A stretch of 34,110 bases of DNA from contig CAUBMI010000017.1 in NCBI GenBank assembly GCA_958436995.1, positions 1-34,110 on the forward strand, given 5' to 3'. Source of the DNA: an uncultured Collinsella sp. (GTDB lineage Bacteria; Actinomycetota; Coriobacteriia; Coriobacteriales; Coriobacteriaceae). The notes below the pieces were generated by a model, which was not told where the DNA came from, did no database searches, and saw only the letters and a list, made by a program, of their open reading frames with translations. Numbering within the stretch: position 1 is the stretch's first letter; every line of letters begins with the position of its first letter. The position numbers and the translations under genes are program-made. Below are positions 1-7,381 of the stretch, piece by piece.

Positions 1-641
1 ACCTCAACGAGGAGAACCTCGAGGCACTCAAGGCCGGCATGCCCAACCTGCTGCGTCACGTCGACAACATCCAGAACGTTTATGGTCTGCCCTGCGTGGT
101 CGCCATCAACCGCTTCCCGACGGACACCGAGGCTGAGCTTGCGCTCATCGAGTCCGAGTGCCAGAAGCTCGGCGTCAACGTTAAGCTTTCCGAGGTCTGG
201 GCCAAGGGCGGCGAGGGCGCGCTCGAGCTGGCCGATGAGGTCATGCGTCTGATTGAGCAGCCGAGCGAGCTCAAGTTTGCCTATGAGGACGGCGCCGATG
301 TGGCTGACGCCCTCGAGGCCGTCGCCACCAAGGTTTACCGCGCCGACGGCGTCGACTTTACGCCGGCTGCCAAGCGTCAGCTTGCCGAGCTGCGCGAGAA
401 CGGCTTTGGCAACCTGCCGGTGTGCGTCGCCAAGACGCAGTACAGCTTTAGCGACAACGCCAAGGCCCTGGGCGCTCCCGAGAACTTCCGCATCACGGTG
501 CGTGAGCTCAAGGTTTCCGCCGGTGCCCACTTTGTGGTCGCACTGACTGGCAGTGTTCTGACCATGCCGGGCCTGCCCAAGGTCCCCGCGGCTGAGAACA
601 TCGACGTCGACAACGACGGCAACATCACCGGCCTGTTCTAA
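1..641 (+). CDS. fhs: Formate-tetrahydrofolate ligase, C-terminal part (5' truncated by window)
   Basis: The frame is open from base 3 to the TAA ending at 641, giving about 212 residues of the C-terminal part of a family usually about 555 residues long. The text matches this family: a stretch reading NIQNVYGLPCVVAINRF, then EVWAKGGEGALELADEV, and the C-terminal VALTGSVLTMPGLPKVPAAE. The enzyme is cytosolic and makes 10-formyl-tetrahydrofolate from formate, ATP and tetrahydrofolate. It supplies the substrate for the cyclohydrolase and FolD steps encoded at 12066-13561, so the window carries the formate-to-methylene-THF branch in two places. An intrinsic terminator follows 25 bases after the stop, so this is the last gene of its transcript. 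The start and the ATP-binding N-terminus lie outside the window. Confidence 0.94.
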   Translation, partial: LNEENLEALKAGMPNLLRHVDNIQNVYGLPCVVAINRFPTDTEAELALIESECQKLGVNVKLSEVWAKGGEGALELADEVMRLIEQPSELKFAYEDGADVADALEAVATKVYRADGVDFTPAAKRQLAELRENGFGNLPVCVAKTQYSFSDNAKALGAPENFRITVRELKVSAGAHFVVALTGSVLTMPGLPKVPAAENIDVDNDGNITGLF

Positions 642-666
642 GCTTGTTGCCCATAGCTGCTTGCCC

Positions 667-704
667 GCCCCGTCGCGCCTACCAAGGCCCGGCGGGGCTT
701 TTGT
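667..704 (+). terminator. Intrinsic terminator of fhs
   Basis: GCCCCG at 667-672 pairs with CGGGGC at 693-698 and is followed by a T-rich run (TTTTGTTTT). It lies 25 bases past the fhs stop. Confidence 0.7.
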
Positions 705-818
705 TTTCTAGCCGCGCTTGTCTTGTAGATATGGACGGGCTCTGTCCGTCACGGGCTTTTGCGCGGGTAGAATGCATGGATAACTTGATGCTTACGGGCG
801 ACGGAAAGGAATCGTTGC

Positions 819-1808
819 ATGGATCAGGACAAGACAACCGTGATGGGCGGCTACGGTTCCGCGCAGGCTGGCGATAGCGCCGATGCGACCCGCGTTGTTC
901 CCAACCCCGGTTATACCGACCCCGCCGCGACGCAGCCTTCTGCCGAGCCAACCCGGGTTATGGGCTATGGCGACACAGCGCGGGATTTTTATGCTGTATC
1001 TTCGCAAGGCCCCTATGGCGACGCAGCTCCGGACCCGTTTGATTACGCGCCGCAGGATTCTTATGCCGCCTCGACACCGAATCCCTATGATGACCTGCCG
1101 CAGAATCCCATTCCGCAGCCTCAGCAGACGACGTATATGCCTCGCACGGCGCAGCCTCGCTACGAGTCGCGCGAGCCGTATCGCGAGTACCCCAAGTCGA
1201 TTCCGCAATATGGCGAGGACGAGGAGAAGAAGCCGTCGCGTTCGTCGAGCGTGATCAAGAAGATCCTCATCGTGCTGGCAATCTTCTTTGCTCTCTCGGT
1301 TGTGTTTGCCATCGTGTCGGGCATGCTCAACAAGCGGGGGAGTTCAACGGCCGATACCACTGCCGAGCAAACCGCGTCCGCCTCGTCTAGTACCGTCGAT
1401 CTGAGCGATATTCCGGGGCAGTACTGGTCCAACGCCAAGAAGCTCCTCAAGTCGCGCGGCGCCGATCTTTCGAATGCCGTGGTCCTGACTGATGATGGCT
1501 CAACGCCCGTCGTCGATGCCAACTGGGTCGTTACTTCTGCCTACTATAACGACAACGGCAACCTCGAAATTCAACTCACGCACAAGAACAGCTCGGACAA
1601 CTCGTCCGACGGCCAAAGCGGTACCGACAGCTCGAGCTCCAACACACTGGAGGACCTGAGCAACAAGGCACAGGAGTTGGGAGACAAGGCGCAAGAGCTG
1701 GGCGACACGGCCCAGAACCTGGGCGATACCGCGCAGAACTTGGGCGGCATGGCGACGGATGCTTGGAACGCCCTGCAAAACGGCATCTCGGGAGCGCAGG
1801 GAAACTAG
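819..1808 (+). CDS. Single-pass membrane protein with PASTA-like domain and heptad-repeat tail
   Basis: 329 residues; the ATG follows GGAAAGGA with seven bases between. Residues 1-145 are a Pro/Gln/Tyr-rich cytoplasmic region with two TRV-type motifs (ATRVV and PTRVM). Residues 147-170 form one transmembrane helix preceded by KK. Residues 195-256 (LSDIPGQYWSNAKKLLKSRG onward) resemble a PASTA or related small extracytoplasmic fold; this is a resemblance, not a firm assignment. Residues from about 278 are near-perfect seven-residue repeats of the type KAQELGD/TAQNLGD, likely a coiled coil. The N-in topology with a disordered, Thr-containing cytoplasmic end recalls actinobacterial substrates of Ser/Thr kinases, but that is inference. 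TAGAAT at 768-773 could be its -10 box. It converges on the CDF transporter gene 17 bases downstream. Exact function unknown. Confidence 0.8.
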   Translation: MDQDKTTVMGGYGSAQAGDSADATRVVPNPGYTDPAATQPSAEPTRVMGYGDTARDFYAVSSQGPYGDAAPDPFDYAPQDSYAASTPNPYDDLPQNPIPQPQQTTYMPRTAQPRYESREPYREYPKSIPQYGEDEEKKPSRSSSVIKKILIVLAIFFALSVVFAIVSGMLNKRGSSTADTTAEQTASASSSTVDLSDIPGQYWSNAKKLLKSRGADLSNAVVLTDDGSTPVVDANWVVTSAYYNDNGNLEIQLTHKNSSDNSSDGQSGTDSSSSNTLEDLSNKAQELGDKAQELGDTAQNLGDTAQNLGGMATDAWNALQNGISGAQGN

Positions 1809-1825
1809 CGGCGAGCGGAGCGGGG

Positions 1826-3007
1826 CTACAACTGCTCGGCCGGACGCTCGGGCGAGCTAAAGCCCGAATCAAACGTGACGACGCATGAGACGTCGGGTCG
1901 GCGCTCGTGCACGATGCGCGTGACGAGCTCCAGCAGCTCCTCGTCGGATATGTCAAAGCCGTCGGGACGCACCAGGTCAAACGAAACGAACCCGTCGTGC
2001 TCGTGCAGGTCGTGGATGGAAAGCGCGGGGTCGATCTGCATGATGCCGCGCTTGACCCAGCCGCGCAGGTCGTCGCCGGTGGTGGCGATGGGGTCGCAGT
2101 GTAGCGTGATACCGATGCCCATCTGCCGTTTGATATCGTGCTCAATGGTGTCCAGGATCTCGTGATGTTCAAACGCATCGCCCTCGCCGGGCATTTCCAC
2201 GTGTGCGCTGGCAAACTGGCGGCCGGGACCGTAGTCGTGCACCATCAGGTCGTGCGTGCCTAGGACCTGCGGATACGACATGATCTTGTCGCGGATTGCC
2301 TGGACGAGCTTGGGGTCGGGCGCCTGTCCCAGCAGCGGGCTGATGGCGTCGCGCACCAGGCCCATGCCGCTGATGCAGATGAAGATGCCCACGCCCAGGC
2401 CTGCCCAGCCATCGAGGTCAAAGCCAGTCGTCTGCGAAATAAGCGCTGCGGCCAGGACCGAGGCTGAGGCAATGACGTCGTTTTTGGAATCCTGCGCCGT
2501 GGCGATGAGCGTCTCGGAATCGATGCGGTTGCCCAGCGTGCGGTTGAATGCCGCCATCCAAAACTTGACGAGCATGGACAGGACAAGGGCTGCCATGGAG
2601 AGCGCCGAATACGCGGTGGGGGAGGGCTTGATGATCTTGGTGACCGACTCCAGGATCAGGTTGATACCGACGGCGCAAACGAGAACGGCGACAAACAGCC
2701 CCGCCAGGTACTCGTAGCGGCCGTGGCCATAGGGGTGCCCCTCGTCGGCGGGGCGGCTGGCAAGGCGGAATCCGAGCAGGCTCACGATGTTGCTCGAGGC
2801 GTCGGAAAGGTTGTTGAAGGCATCGGCAATAAGCGAGACGGAGCCTGCGAGCAGACCAGCTATGCCCTTGGCCAGGCACAGCGTGATGTTGAGGCCGATG
2901 CAGATGAGGCTTGCGGCAAAACCCGCGTTGGTGCGGCAGGAGGTATCGACCGGCTCGCTTTCGCTGCCGGGAACAAGCGTATGTACCAGCCGATTTACAA
3001 ATAGCAT
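1826..3007 (-). CDS. Cation diffusion facilitator (CDF) family metal exporter
   Basis: Proton-coupled divalent-metal efflux pump of the inner membrane. 393 residues from the ATG at 3007, chosen because GAGGA stands eight bases before it; an upstream in-frame extension to 3091 has no ribosome site. Six hydrophobic segments lie in residues 30-220, followed by a soluble C-terminal domain. Metal-site motifs are visible: NNLSD (65-69) in TM2 and DSKND (173-177) in TM5, plus HPYGHGRYEY (91-100) after TM2. TM5 carries DxxxD rather than the HxxxD of the Zn/Cd members, which in this family goes with Mn/Fe-type selectivity; the substrate here is therefore inferred as Mn or Fe. The C-terminal part is rich in acidic and His residues (HDLHEHD). 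It is a single gene, divergent from the zinc-ribbon gene. Confidence 0.92.
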   Translation of the reverse strand: MLFVNRLVHTLVPGSESEPVDTSCRTNAGFAASLICIGLNITLCLAKGIAGLLAGSVSLIADAFNNLSDASSNIVSLLGFRLASRPADEGHPYGHGRYEYLAGLFVAVLVCAVGINLILESVTKIIKPSPTAYSALSMAALVLSMLVKFWMAAFNRTLGNRIDSETLIATAQDSKNDVIASASVLAAALISQTTGFDLDGWAGLGVGIFICISGMGLVRDAISPLLGQAPDPKLVQAIRDKIMSYPQVLGTHDLMVHDYGPGRQFASAHVEMPGEGDAFEHHEILDTIEHDIKRQMGIGITLHCDPIATTGDDLRGWVKRGIMQIDPALSIHDLHEHDGFVSFDLVRPDGFDISDEELLELVTRIVHERRPDVSCVVTFDSGFSSPERPAEQL

Positions 3008-3221
3008 GACGATCGTCCTCACAATCATGTTTAAGGGGATAGTGTAGCTCGCACAGACGCAACGTGTACCGATGTTCAGAAAATGCAGCAATGGTCTGCC
3101 GGCGCTAACGGGCGCGAGGCGGAGGGGGCGACCGTCCGCGCGCCTTCGGGTTCACTGCGCCTTCCCGTCCGACCGAGTGCTCCATTTTGGGCCACATGGG
3201 TATGGGCACGCGCTGATTTGC

Positions 3222-3240
3222 TCGACATACTGAATGTCGA
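3222..3240. promoter_or_regulatory. Inverted repeat before the zinc-ribbon gene
   Basis: TCGACAT (3222-3228) and ATGTCGA (3234-3240) form a 7-bp perfect dyad with a five-base spacer, 27 bases before the ATG at 3268 and in the divergent region shared with the CDF gene. It may be an operator or a leader hairpin; no regulator is identified. Confidence 0.3.
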
Positions 3241-3267
3241 CAGCCCTGTGCAAAGGAGGACGTTTCC

Positions 3268-4605
3268 ATGGACGAGATGTTTGCCATTAAATGCCAAAAC
3301 TGCGGCGGCCCCATGTATTCGCACCAGGCAAAGCGCAGCTTTGAGTGCGCCTATTGCGAAACGGTTATTCCGTGGAAGGCGGATGCCGGGGAGCCCAAGA
3401 GCGCCCTGGGTATCCGTCATACGCCGTTGACGGTGGTTGACGGGCTGCTCAAGCTCACGCACGTCTCGCAGCTCGAGCGCCCAGAGGACCCGGACTGGTA
3501 TTTCTTCAATTCGCACTGGCGCAATCAGTCGGTTCTGGAGCATCTGCTGTGGGAAGATCGCGGAACGGCGCAGGAGTTCCAAGAGGCGACGCACGTGAGC
3601 ATTCCCTGCCCCTTCTGCGGCGCGTCCTTTGAGGGGTCATCGACCCAGCGCGTGTTTGAGTGCCCGTCCTGCGGCAACAAAATCGGTATGGCTGACCTTC
3701 TCAAGCCCGGTGCGTTTAGCAAGCGCCTGACCATGGGCGTGGGTGCCGAATACGTTCCCGAACAGGGCGTCCCCTGTGAGATATCGCCGCAGCAGGCACG
3801 TGCCAACGCGCTACAGCTGGTGCGCCAGTACCCGGAGGTCTTTGCCGGTCACGATGTAGAAGACGCAATCCAAAATGACATGATGCTCTTCTATTTCCCC
3901 ATGGCGCTGGCGGACCTGCGCATGATGGCGAGCTTCCCGGGCAAGGGCCTGAGCAAGGAGACCCTGGTGTACTACGAGGTGCTCGACTGGGCATATCCCA
4001 GGGCAAACTACCTGGACGTTCGCCTCATGGGCATTTTGGAGCCGTGGGACTTTGCCAAGGTCGGCCCGTTCGATCCCGCCATGCAGGAAGGCGACTTCCG
4101 CGTCGTTTCTGTCGATGCGTCCACCAAGGACCAGGTGGTTATTGATAAACTGGCGCTCGACGTTGCCGGCAACGATGCCGAGGCGGTGCTGGGGCTCAAT
4201 AAAAAGAGCATCCGCACGTGGGCGCGCAAGGCTCGCAAGCACAAGGACGGCCTGGTGATGGTGCCGGTCTACTTTGTCGATCGCCCGGCGTCGGATAGCC
4301 GCGACGGCGAGCAAGTGCGCATCGCCGTGAACGGCCAGACGGGTCGTGCGGCCGCGGTAGTGTTCAGCGACAAGCGTGAGACGCATGTGGTGGCACCGCT
4401 CAATCCCAACGTGATGCTGTCGAGCGAAAGCACCGTGCATGCCACGCCCATCGAGGTCAAATACGTTAAATCGCCCTTCCTATACCAGATCGTGCGCCGT
4501 GGAGGCGGCGAGCAGCCGCGTCAGGTGGCAGCGGCGGCCGAGGGTTCCTATCGAGAGGAAAAGCCCAAACGCAAGGGCTTGCTCGCTGCGATCTTTGGTA
4601 AGTAG
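3268..4605 (+). CDS. Double zinc-ribbon protein of unknown function
   Basis: 445 residues with an excellent ribosome site (AAAGGAGG, eight bases before ATG). Two zinc ribbons are visible: C9/C12 with C27/C30 (CQNC...CAYC), and C114/C117 with C132/C135 (CPFC...CPSC). The rest, about residues 140-430, is soluble mixed alpha/beta sequence without a motif I recognise; the last 25 residues are basic. There is no signal peptide or membrane segment. Zinc ribbons of this TFIIB/YgiT-like type usually bind nucleic acid or have a structural role, so a DNA/RNA or protein-scaffold role is possible but unproven. It stands alone, divergent from the CDF exporter, and the pairing might reflect metal-responsive control. 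Confidence 0.85.
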   Translation: MDEMFAIKCQNCGGPMYSHQAKRSFECAYCETVIPWKADAGEPKSALGIRHTPLTVVDGLLKLTHVSQLERPEDPDWYFFNSHWRNQSVLEHLLWEDRGTAQEFQEATHVSIPCPFCGASFEGSSTQRVFECPSCGNKIGMADLLKPGAFSKRLTMGVGAEYVPEQGVPCEISPQQARANALQLVRQYPEVFAGHDVEDAIQNDMMLFYFPMALADLRMMASFPGKGLSKETLVYYEVLDWAYPRANYLDVRLMGILEPWDFAKVGPFDPAMQEGDFRVVSVDASTKDQVVIDKLALDVAGNDAEAVLGLNKKSIRTWARKARKHKDGLVMVPVYFVDRPASDSRDGEQVRIAVNGQTGRAAAVVFSDKRETHVVAPLNPNVMLSSESTVHATPIEVKYVKSPFLYQIVRRGGGEQPRQVAAAAEGSYREEKPKRKGLLAAIFGK

Positions 4606-4672
4606 GGGAGTGGTGCCGGGGTGTCGGGCTGCATCGCAAGGTCATGAGACGAATTTAAGACTGCTGGGAACG

Positions 4673-4681
4673 TGCTACCAT
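4673..4681 (+). promoter_or_regulatory. Candidate extended -10 promoter
   Basis: TGCTACCAT, an extended -10 (TGn plus TACCAT), lies 40 bases before the start at 4722. The same TGCTANNNT form recurs before the small ORF at 28206 and before queA. No good -35 is seen. Confidence 0.35.
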
Positions 4682-4721
4682 TGCCGATAGCCTTAATCTT
4701 GTAAGAAGCGGAGGCCAGATT

Positions 4722-5093
4722 ATGGGTTTTGCGGATCAGCAGCTTCAGCTTCAGGTACCGTATTCTCCTGACGACACGTTTAATGCCTTGAAGACAGCTA
4801 TGGAAAAGCAGCCTAAAGTAAAAGTTGATAGTGCATCGCCCACAACAAGAACAGTTGCAGCCGAGATTGGTATGAGCCTTTGGTCTTGGGGCGAAAATAT
4901 CAGTATTTCGGTTGTTCCAGTTGAAGGCGGATCTGGCGTTACTGTCAAGTCGTCATCTAAGGTCAGGGCAAACGTATTAAACGGGGGCAAAAATGCAAAG
5001 AATATTGCCGAGATAGTCGATGCCCTATCGAAGGAGCTCGAGCGGTATCCGCAGGTTTCACAGACTATTGAGACGCTGGCGGATAGTGGTTGA
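4722..5093 (+). CDS. Small protein, N-terminal part of a probable SHOCT-domain protein
   Basis: 123 residues; GGAGG stands seven bases before the ATG. The sequence is soluble, with an alpha-beta pattern (VPYSPDDTFNALKTAMEKQP at the start, then strands around SISVVPVEGG and VTVKSSSKV) and a final helix near DALSKELERYPQVSQTIETL. I do not recognise a named family for this domain. It stops at TGA 5091-5093, and a typical SHOCT tail continues at once in the +1 frame. The intact ancestral gene therefore most likely encoded about 155 residues. Base composition is clearly poorer in G+C than the genes on either side, suggesting acquisition by transfer. Confidence 0.75.
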   Translation: MGFADQQLQLQVPYSPDDTFNALKTAMEKQPKVKVDSASPTTRTVAAEIGMSLWSWGENISISVVPVEGGSGVTVKSSSKVRANVLNGGKNAKNIAEIVDALSKELERYPQVSQTIETLADSG

Positions 5094-5190
5094 TGTAGTT
5101 GCAAGGCTTGAGAGGCTTGCAGCACTGCGTGAGAGTGGAGTACTTACCGAGGAAGAGTTTGCTGCAGAAAAGGCAAAAATCCTTTCGTAA
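5092..5190 (+). CDS. Out-of-frame SHOCT domain (tail of preceding gene)
   Basis: Reading from 5092 gives 32 residues ending at TAA 5188-5190, including VVARLERLAALRESGVL and TEEEFAAEKAKIL. This is the classic SHOCT (short C-terminal) helical pair with the Leu-rich first helix, the Gly turn and the T-x-EEF-xx-K-xx-L second helix. The domain normally ends a longer protein. Here it is one frame (+1) away from 4722-5093, with the shift needed exactly at the GGT TGA junction. It could be restored by one inserted base in the lineage, a sequencing error, programmed +1 frameshifting, or separate initiation at GTG 5086. The DNA alone does not decide among these. Confidence 0.6.
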   Translation, partial: DVVARLERLAALRESGVLTEEEFAAEKAKILS

Positions 5191-5419
5191 TCAGACATGA
5201 TGGTTGGATTTGCATTCTATTATTGAACTTGTTTATACCAGGCTGAAAACATCGTGTGTAATAAAGGTGCGTAGTAGTCTCGTCTTGATTGGCAGATGTA
5301 AATAAACGGTGGAACGGCTGTAAAAGAGCCTTGCCACTGGGTAAAATCAGGATGTGCCGCGGAACCCGCTCCTCAGTCGGTCAACTTTGGAAGCGCGGGC
5401 AACGCAGGTATTATCGTCT
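5191..5419. other. Gap without a recognised gene
   Basis: AT-richer spacer after the SHOCT tail. Neither strand shows an ORF with a ribosome site. I see no convincing feature before the dyad at 5420. Confidence 0.5.
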
Positions 5420-5445
5420 AAAGGGCCGGGTGCAACCGGCCCTTT
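5420..5445 (-). terminator. Strong dyad, probable terminator of the small minus-strand ORF
   Basis: AAAGGGCCGG (5420-5429) pairs perfectly with CCGGCCCTTT (5436-5445) around a six-base loop. The A/T ends make it usable in both directions. On the minus strand it follows the stop of the 5468-5560 ORF by 22 bases. Confidence 0.6.
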
Positions 5446-5467
5446 GCATGACTCCCTTCGCTATCCG

Positions 5468-5560
5468 TTACTGCTTATATTCCCGCCAGATCGAGTAGAG
5501 GTTCCGGACGATGCCGGTTACATACATCGAGAGGCGCAGGATTTCAAGAAACAAGTTCAT
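5468..5560 (-). CDS. Possible 30-residue amphipathic/hydrophobic peptide
   Basis: ATG at 5560 preceded by GGGGTGA with a short spacer; stop TAA at 5470-5468; then a strong hairpin. The peptide begins MNLFLEILRLSMYVTG and ends YSIWREYKQ: a hydrophobic segment with a charged C-terminus, the shape of many small membrane peptides and type I toxins. TAGAAT on the minus strand near 5620 could be a -10 box. I know no named family for it. Support is the co-occurrence of a ribosome site, ORF and terminator in an otherwise empty gap; chance remains possible. The stretch 5561-5699 upstream shows nothing else. Confidence 0.35.
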   Translation of the reverse strand: MNLFLEILRLSMYVTGIVRNLYSIWREYKQ

Positions 5561-5699
5561 AGGCTTCACCCCAATCAGAGATTAGAGCGTTGCCCGCAGG
5601 CGGATTCCGCGGCAGGCATAATTCTACCTCACGGGCCGCGGTGGAGGATAGCCTGCCCCCTGGTTTTGAGCAGTGTCGATCTAACGGGCAATCAAGCCT

Positions 5700-5921
5700 C
5701 TAGTTCTCTTTGAATTGGGCAAGCATCTGCCCGAAGAAGCTTAGTTCGGATGGCTCATAAATGAGCGAGCCGCCATCTTCGGTCCGGTAGACCCCGCAGG
5801 GGAGGTGACGCCCGTCGGGGAGGACATAGAGGTTTTCTTCCTCCCTCAGTCCCGTTGGGAGTATCGGGGTCTCGTTTTCGTCCATTTTGAACTCATCGAT
5901 ATTCGCGATCTCCCTCTCCAC
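5700..5921 (-). CDS. Hypothetical 73-residue protein downstream of ADP-ribosylglycohydrolase
   Basis: The start is GTG at 5921, after AGGAGG with only four bases between; an ATG twelve codons in (MDENETP) is an alternative. The protein is acidic and soluble with no membrane segment. It contains ENLYVLPDGRHLPCGVYRTE and GGSLIYEPSELSFFGQML, which looks like a small beta-rich fold. I do not recognise the family. It begins 32 bases after the stop of the ADP-ribosylglycohydrolase on the same strand, so the two are very likely co-transcribed and may work together. Confidence 0.7.
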   Translation of the reverse strand: MEREIANIDEFKMDENETPILPTGLREEENLYVLPDGRHLPCGVYRTEDGGSLIYEPSELSFFGQMLAQFKEN

Positions 5922-5953
5922 GATGCCTCCTACCTTATTTCTTGAATGGCGCC

Positions 5954-6742
5954 CTAAAACAAGCAGTTCTCAATCAACTCTTTACCGCGCAGGGTATCGA
6001 TCCACTCCTGCGGAATTGCGCCGATACCGTAGGCCGTGCCGGCGAGGGCGCCTGCGACGGCTGCGGTGGTGTCGGTGTCGTCGCCCAGGTTGACGGCGGC
6101 AAGCACGCAATCTTCGTAGCTGTTAGTGTTGACGAAGCACCAAGTGGCTGCCTTAAGCGTGTCGCGCACGAAGCCACCGGACCTGATTTCATGCTCGGGT
6201 ACATCTTTCAGACAGAGTGCCCATTCGGGGAGCGCGCCGTCCATCGCGGACCTCAACAGCTCGATGAACGTGACACATGACTCGGTCGATGTTCTATGAG
6301 CGTGGGTGATTGCAGAGACCTCACGGATTTCATCGTCTGTCGCATCGGTGAACGCCAGGGGCGCGATGCGCATGAGCGAACCGTTGCCGTTGTCGCGCTC
6401 GCCGGAGCCTCCTTTGCCGGTGTGCAGGGCGCGGGCGGTCGTGCCGCCGTAATCGAAAACGTCGTCAATCGTATACTCGCCACGGGCAATCCAGCCTACG
6501 AACTTGTCGCGCATGTCTGCGGTGTCAATATGCCCGAGCTCCCTAATCGAGTCACAGGTAGCAAGCGTCATAGATGTATCATCGCTCCAGGTGCCGGCGG
6601 GCTGCCCATGCGTGCCGTAGCCGATCATGTCCGTGCATTCGAACGTGCCGCGGGGCATGAACTCGTAGGGAACGCCCAGCGCGTCGCCGACGGCAAGCCC
6701 GTAAATACAGTCGCGTAGCGTTGTTTTCGGTCTGTCTGTCAT
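5954..6742 (-). CDS. ADP-ribosylglycohydrolase family protein
   Basis: 262 residues from the ATG at 6742, which has AGGAG six bases ahead; the in-frame extension to 6793 lacks a ribosome site. The family (DraG/ARH fold) removes ADP-ribose from proteins or small molecules using two Mg2+ ions. Its metal ligands are present: GTWSDDTSM (50-58; D54, D55, T56) and GDDTDTTAA (220-228), with the conserved GNGSLMRIAPLA (119-130) and HAHRTS (148-153). The N-terminal GLAVGDALGVPYEF (15-28) is also typical. Length is normal and no key residue is missing, so it should be active. The target is unknown. It lies between a small partner gene and a HicAB module in an accessory region, so a role in reversing a toxin-type modification is conceivable but is inference only. 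Confidence 0.92.
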   Translation of the reverse strand: MTDRPKTTLRDCIYGLAVGDALGVPYEFMPRGTFECTDMIGYGTHGQPAGTWSDDTSMTLATCDSIRELGHIDTADMRDKFVGWIARGEYTIDDVFDYGGTTARALHTGKGGSGERDNGNGSLMRIAPLAFTDATDDEIREVSAITHAHRTSTESCVTFIELLRSAMDGALPEWALCLKDVPEHEIRSGGFVRDTLKAATWCFVNTNSYEDCVLAAVNLGDDTDTTAAVAGALAGTAYGIGAIPQEWIDTLRGKELIENCLF

Positions 6743-6802
6743 GGAAAACTCCTCTTGCACTTCGGATTGGAGATGCGTGGCAATCAGCGACAATGTGTCC
6801 AG

Positions 6803-6859
6803 CCCAATTCGGGACGCAGTGAGTCCCGAATTGGGAGAGCTTGTCAGCTAATCTGACAA
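6803..6859. promoter_or_regulatory. Two adjacent perfect dyads upstream of the ADP-ribosylglycohydrolase
   Basis: CCCAATTCGGGAC (6803-6815) pairs with GTCCCGAATTGGG (6823-6835), a 13-bp perfect stem with a seven-base loop. Next to it TTGTCAG (6841-6847) and CTGACAA (6853-6859) form a 7-bp dyad. No T run follows the large stem, so regulation or an mRNA leader structure is as likely as termination. Confidence 0.5.
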
Positions 6860-6875
6860 ATGAAAACCCGCAACG

Positions 6876-6897
6876 CTATTGCTTTATACAGCAATAG
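6876..6897 (-). terminator. Dyad over the hicB stop codon
   Basis: CTATTGCT (6876-6883) pairs with AGCAATAG (6890-6897). On the minus strand the stem includes the end of the antitoxin gene and is followed, nine bases on, by TTTT. Weak terminator candidate. Confidence 0.35.
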
Positions 6898-7336
6898 GGA
6901 CCTCTTTTGGGCGCCCTGCCTTTGGTGCCTCGGCGAGTCGTGCCTCGATGGAAGCTTTGGATACCATGCGCTTGGTGCCGTCCTTCCAAGAATCCAGCAG
7001 CCCAGCATTTATCAGCTGCGATACCCTTGCCGTGCTAACGCCAAGCATGCGAGCGGTGTCCGCCGCGGTGACGGCGGGGATGTCGCCGAGCTCGCGGCTG
7101 ACGGCCACGGCGATAATCTTGCCGCCGTGTTGTGGCTGGTGTCCAAAGTCCGGCGCGGGAAGATCGACGCCGCCCATAAGGTGATCGTCGACCATACATG
7201 CGAGAAAATCGGCGGCGCTTTCGACAGCGTCGTTTAGGTCGGAGCCAAACGTTCCTCCTCCGCCCAGCGGGCCACATGGCACGGCATCGACCATACCGTC
7301 CGAATCAAAGAACTCAAATTCCCATACGTAAACCAT
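6884..7336 (-). CDS. hicB: HicB-type antitoxin with C-terminal helix-turn-helix
   Basis: 150 residues; AAAGGAGG precedes the ATG by six bases. The N-terminal half (MVYVWEFEFFDSDGMVDAVP, then DLNDAVESAADFLACMVDDH) follows the HicB partial RNase-H-fold pattern that covers HicA. Residues 88-135 form a MerR/excisionase-like helix-turn-helix: VTAADTARMLGVSTARVSQL, then a recognition helix and KRMVSKASIEARL. This would bind the operon's own promoter. It lies 45 bases downstream of hicA on the same strand, the usual hicA-hicB order. The last 15 residues are a basic tail (PKAGRPKE). As a pair they form a type II toxin-antitoxin module. Family identity is strong from context and moderate from sequence alone. 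Confidence 0.84.
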   Translation of the reverse strand: MVYVWEFEFFDSDGMVDAVPCGPLGGGGTFGSDLNDAVESAADFLACMVDDHLMGGVDLPAPDFGHQPQHGGKIIAVAVSRELGDIPAVTAADTARMLGVSTARVSQLINAGLLDSWKDGTKRMVSKASIEARLAEAPKAGRPKEVPIAV

Positions 7337-7381
7337 GTAAGACCTCCTTTAAAAAGTGATGCGAAATGTGATGAGGATGAG

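Noticed and set aside
3092..3221. GC-rich stretch between divergent genes, considered as an RNA gene
   Set aside because: No stable long stem, no tRNA-like pattern, no terminator.
5091..5108. Selenocysteine or stop read-through at TGA 5091
   Set aside because: The same frame meets another TGA after five codons, and the SHOCT tail is in a different frame.
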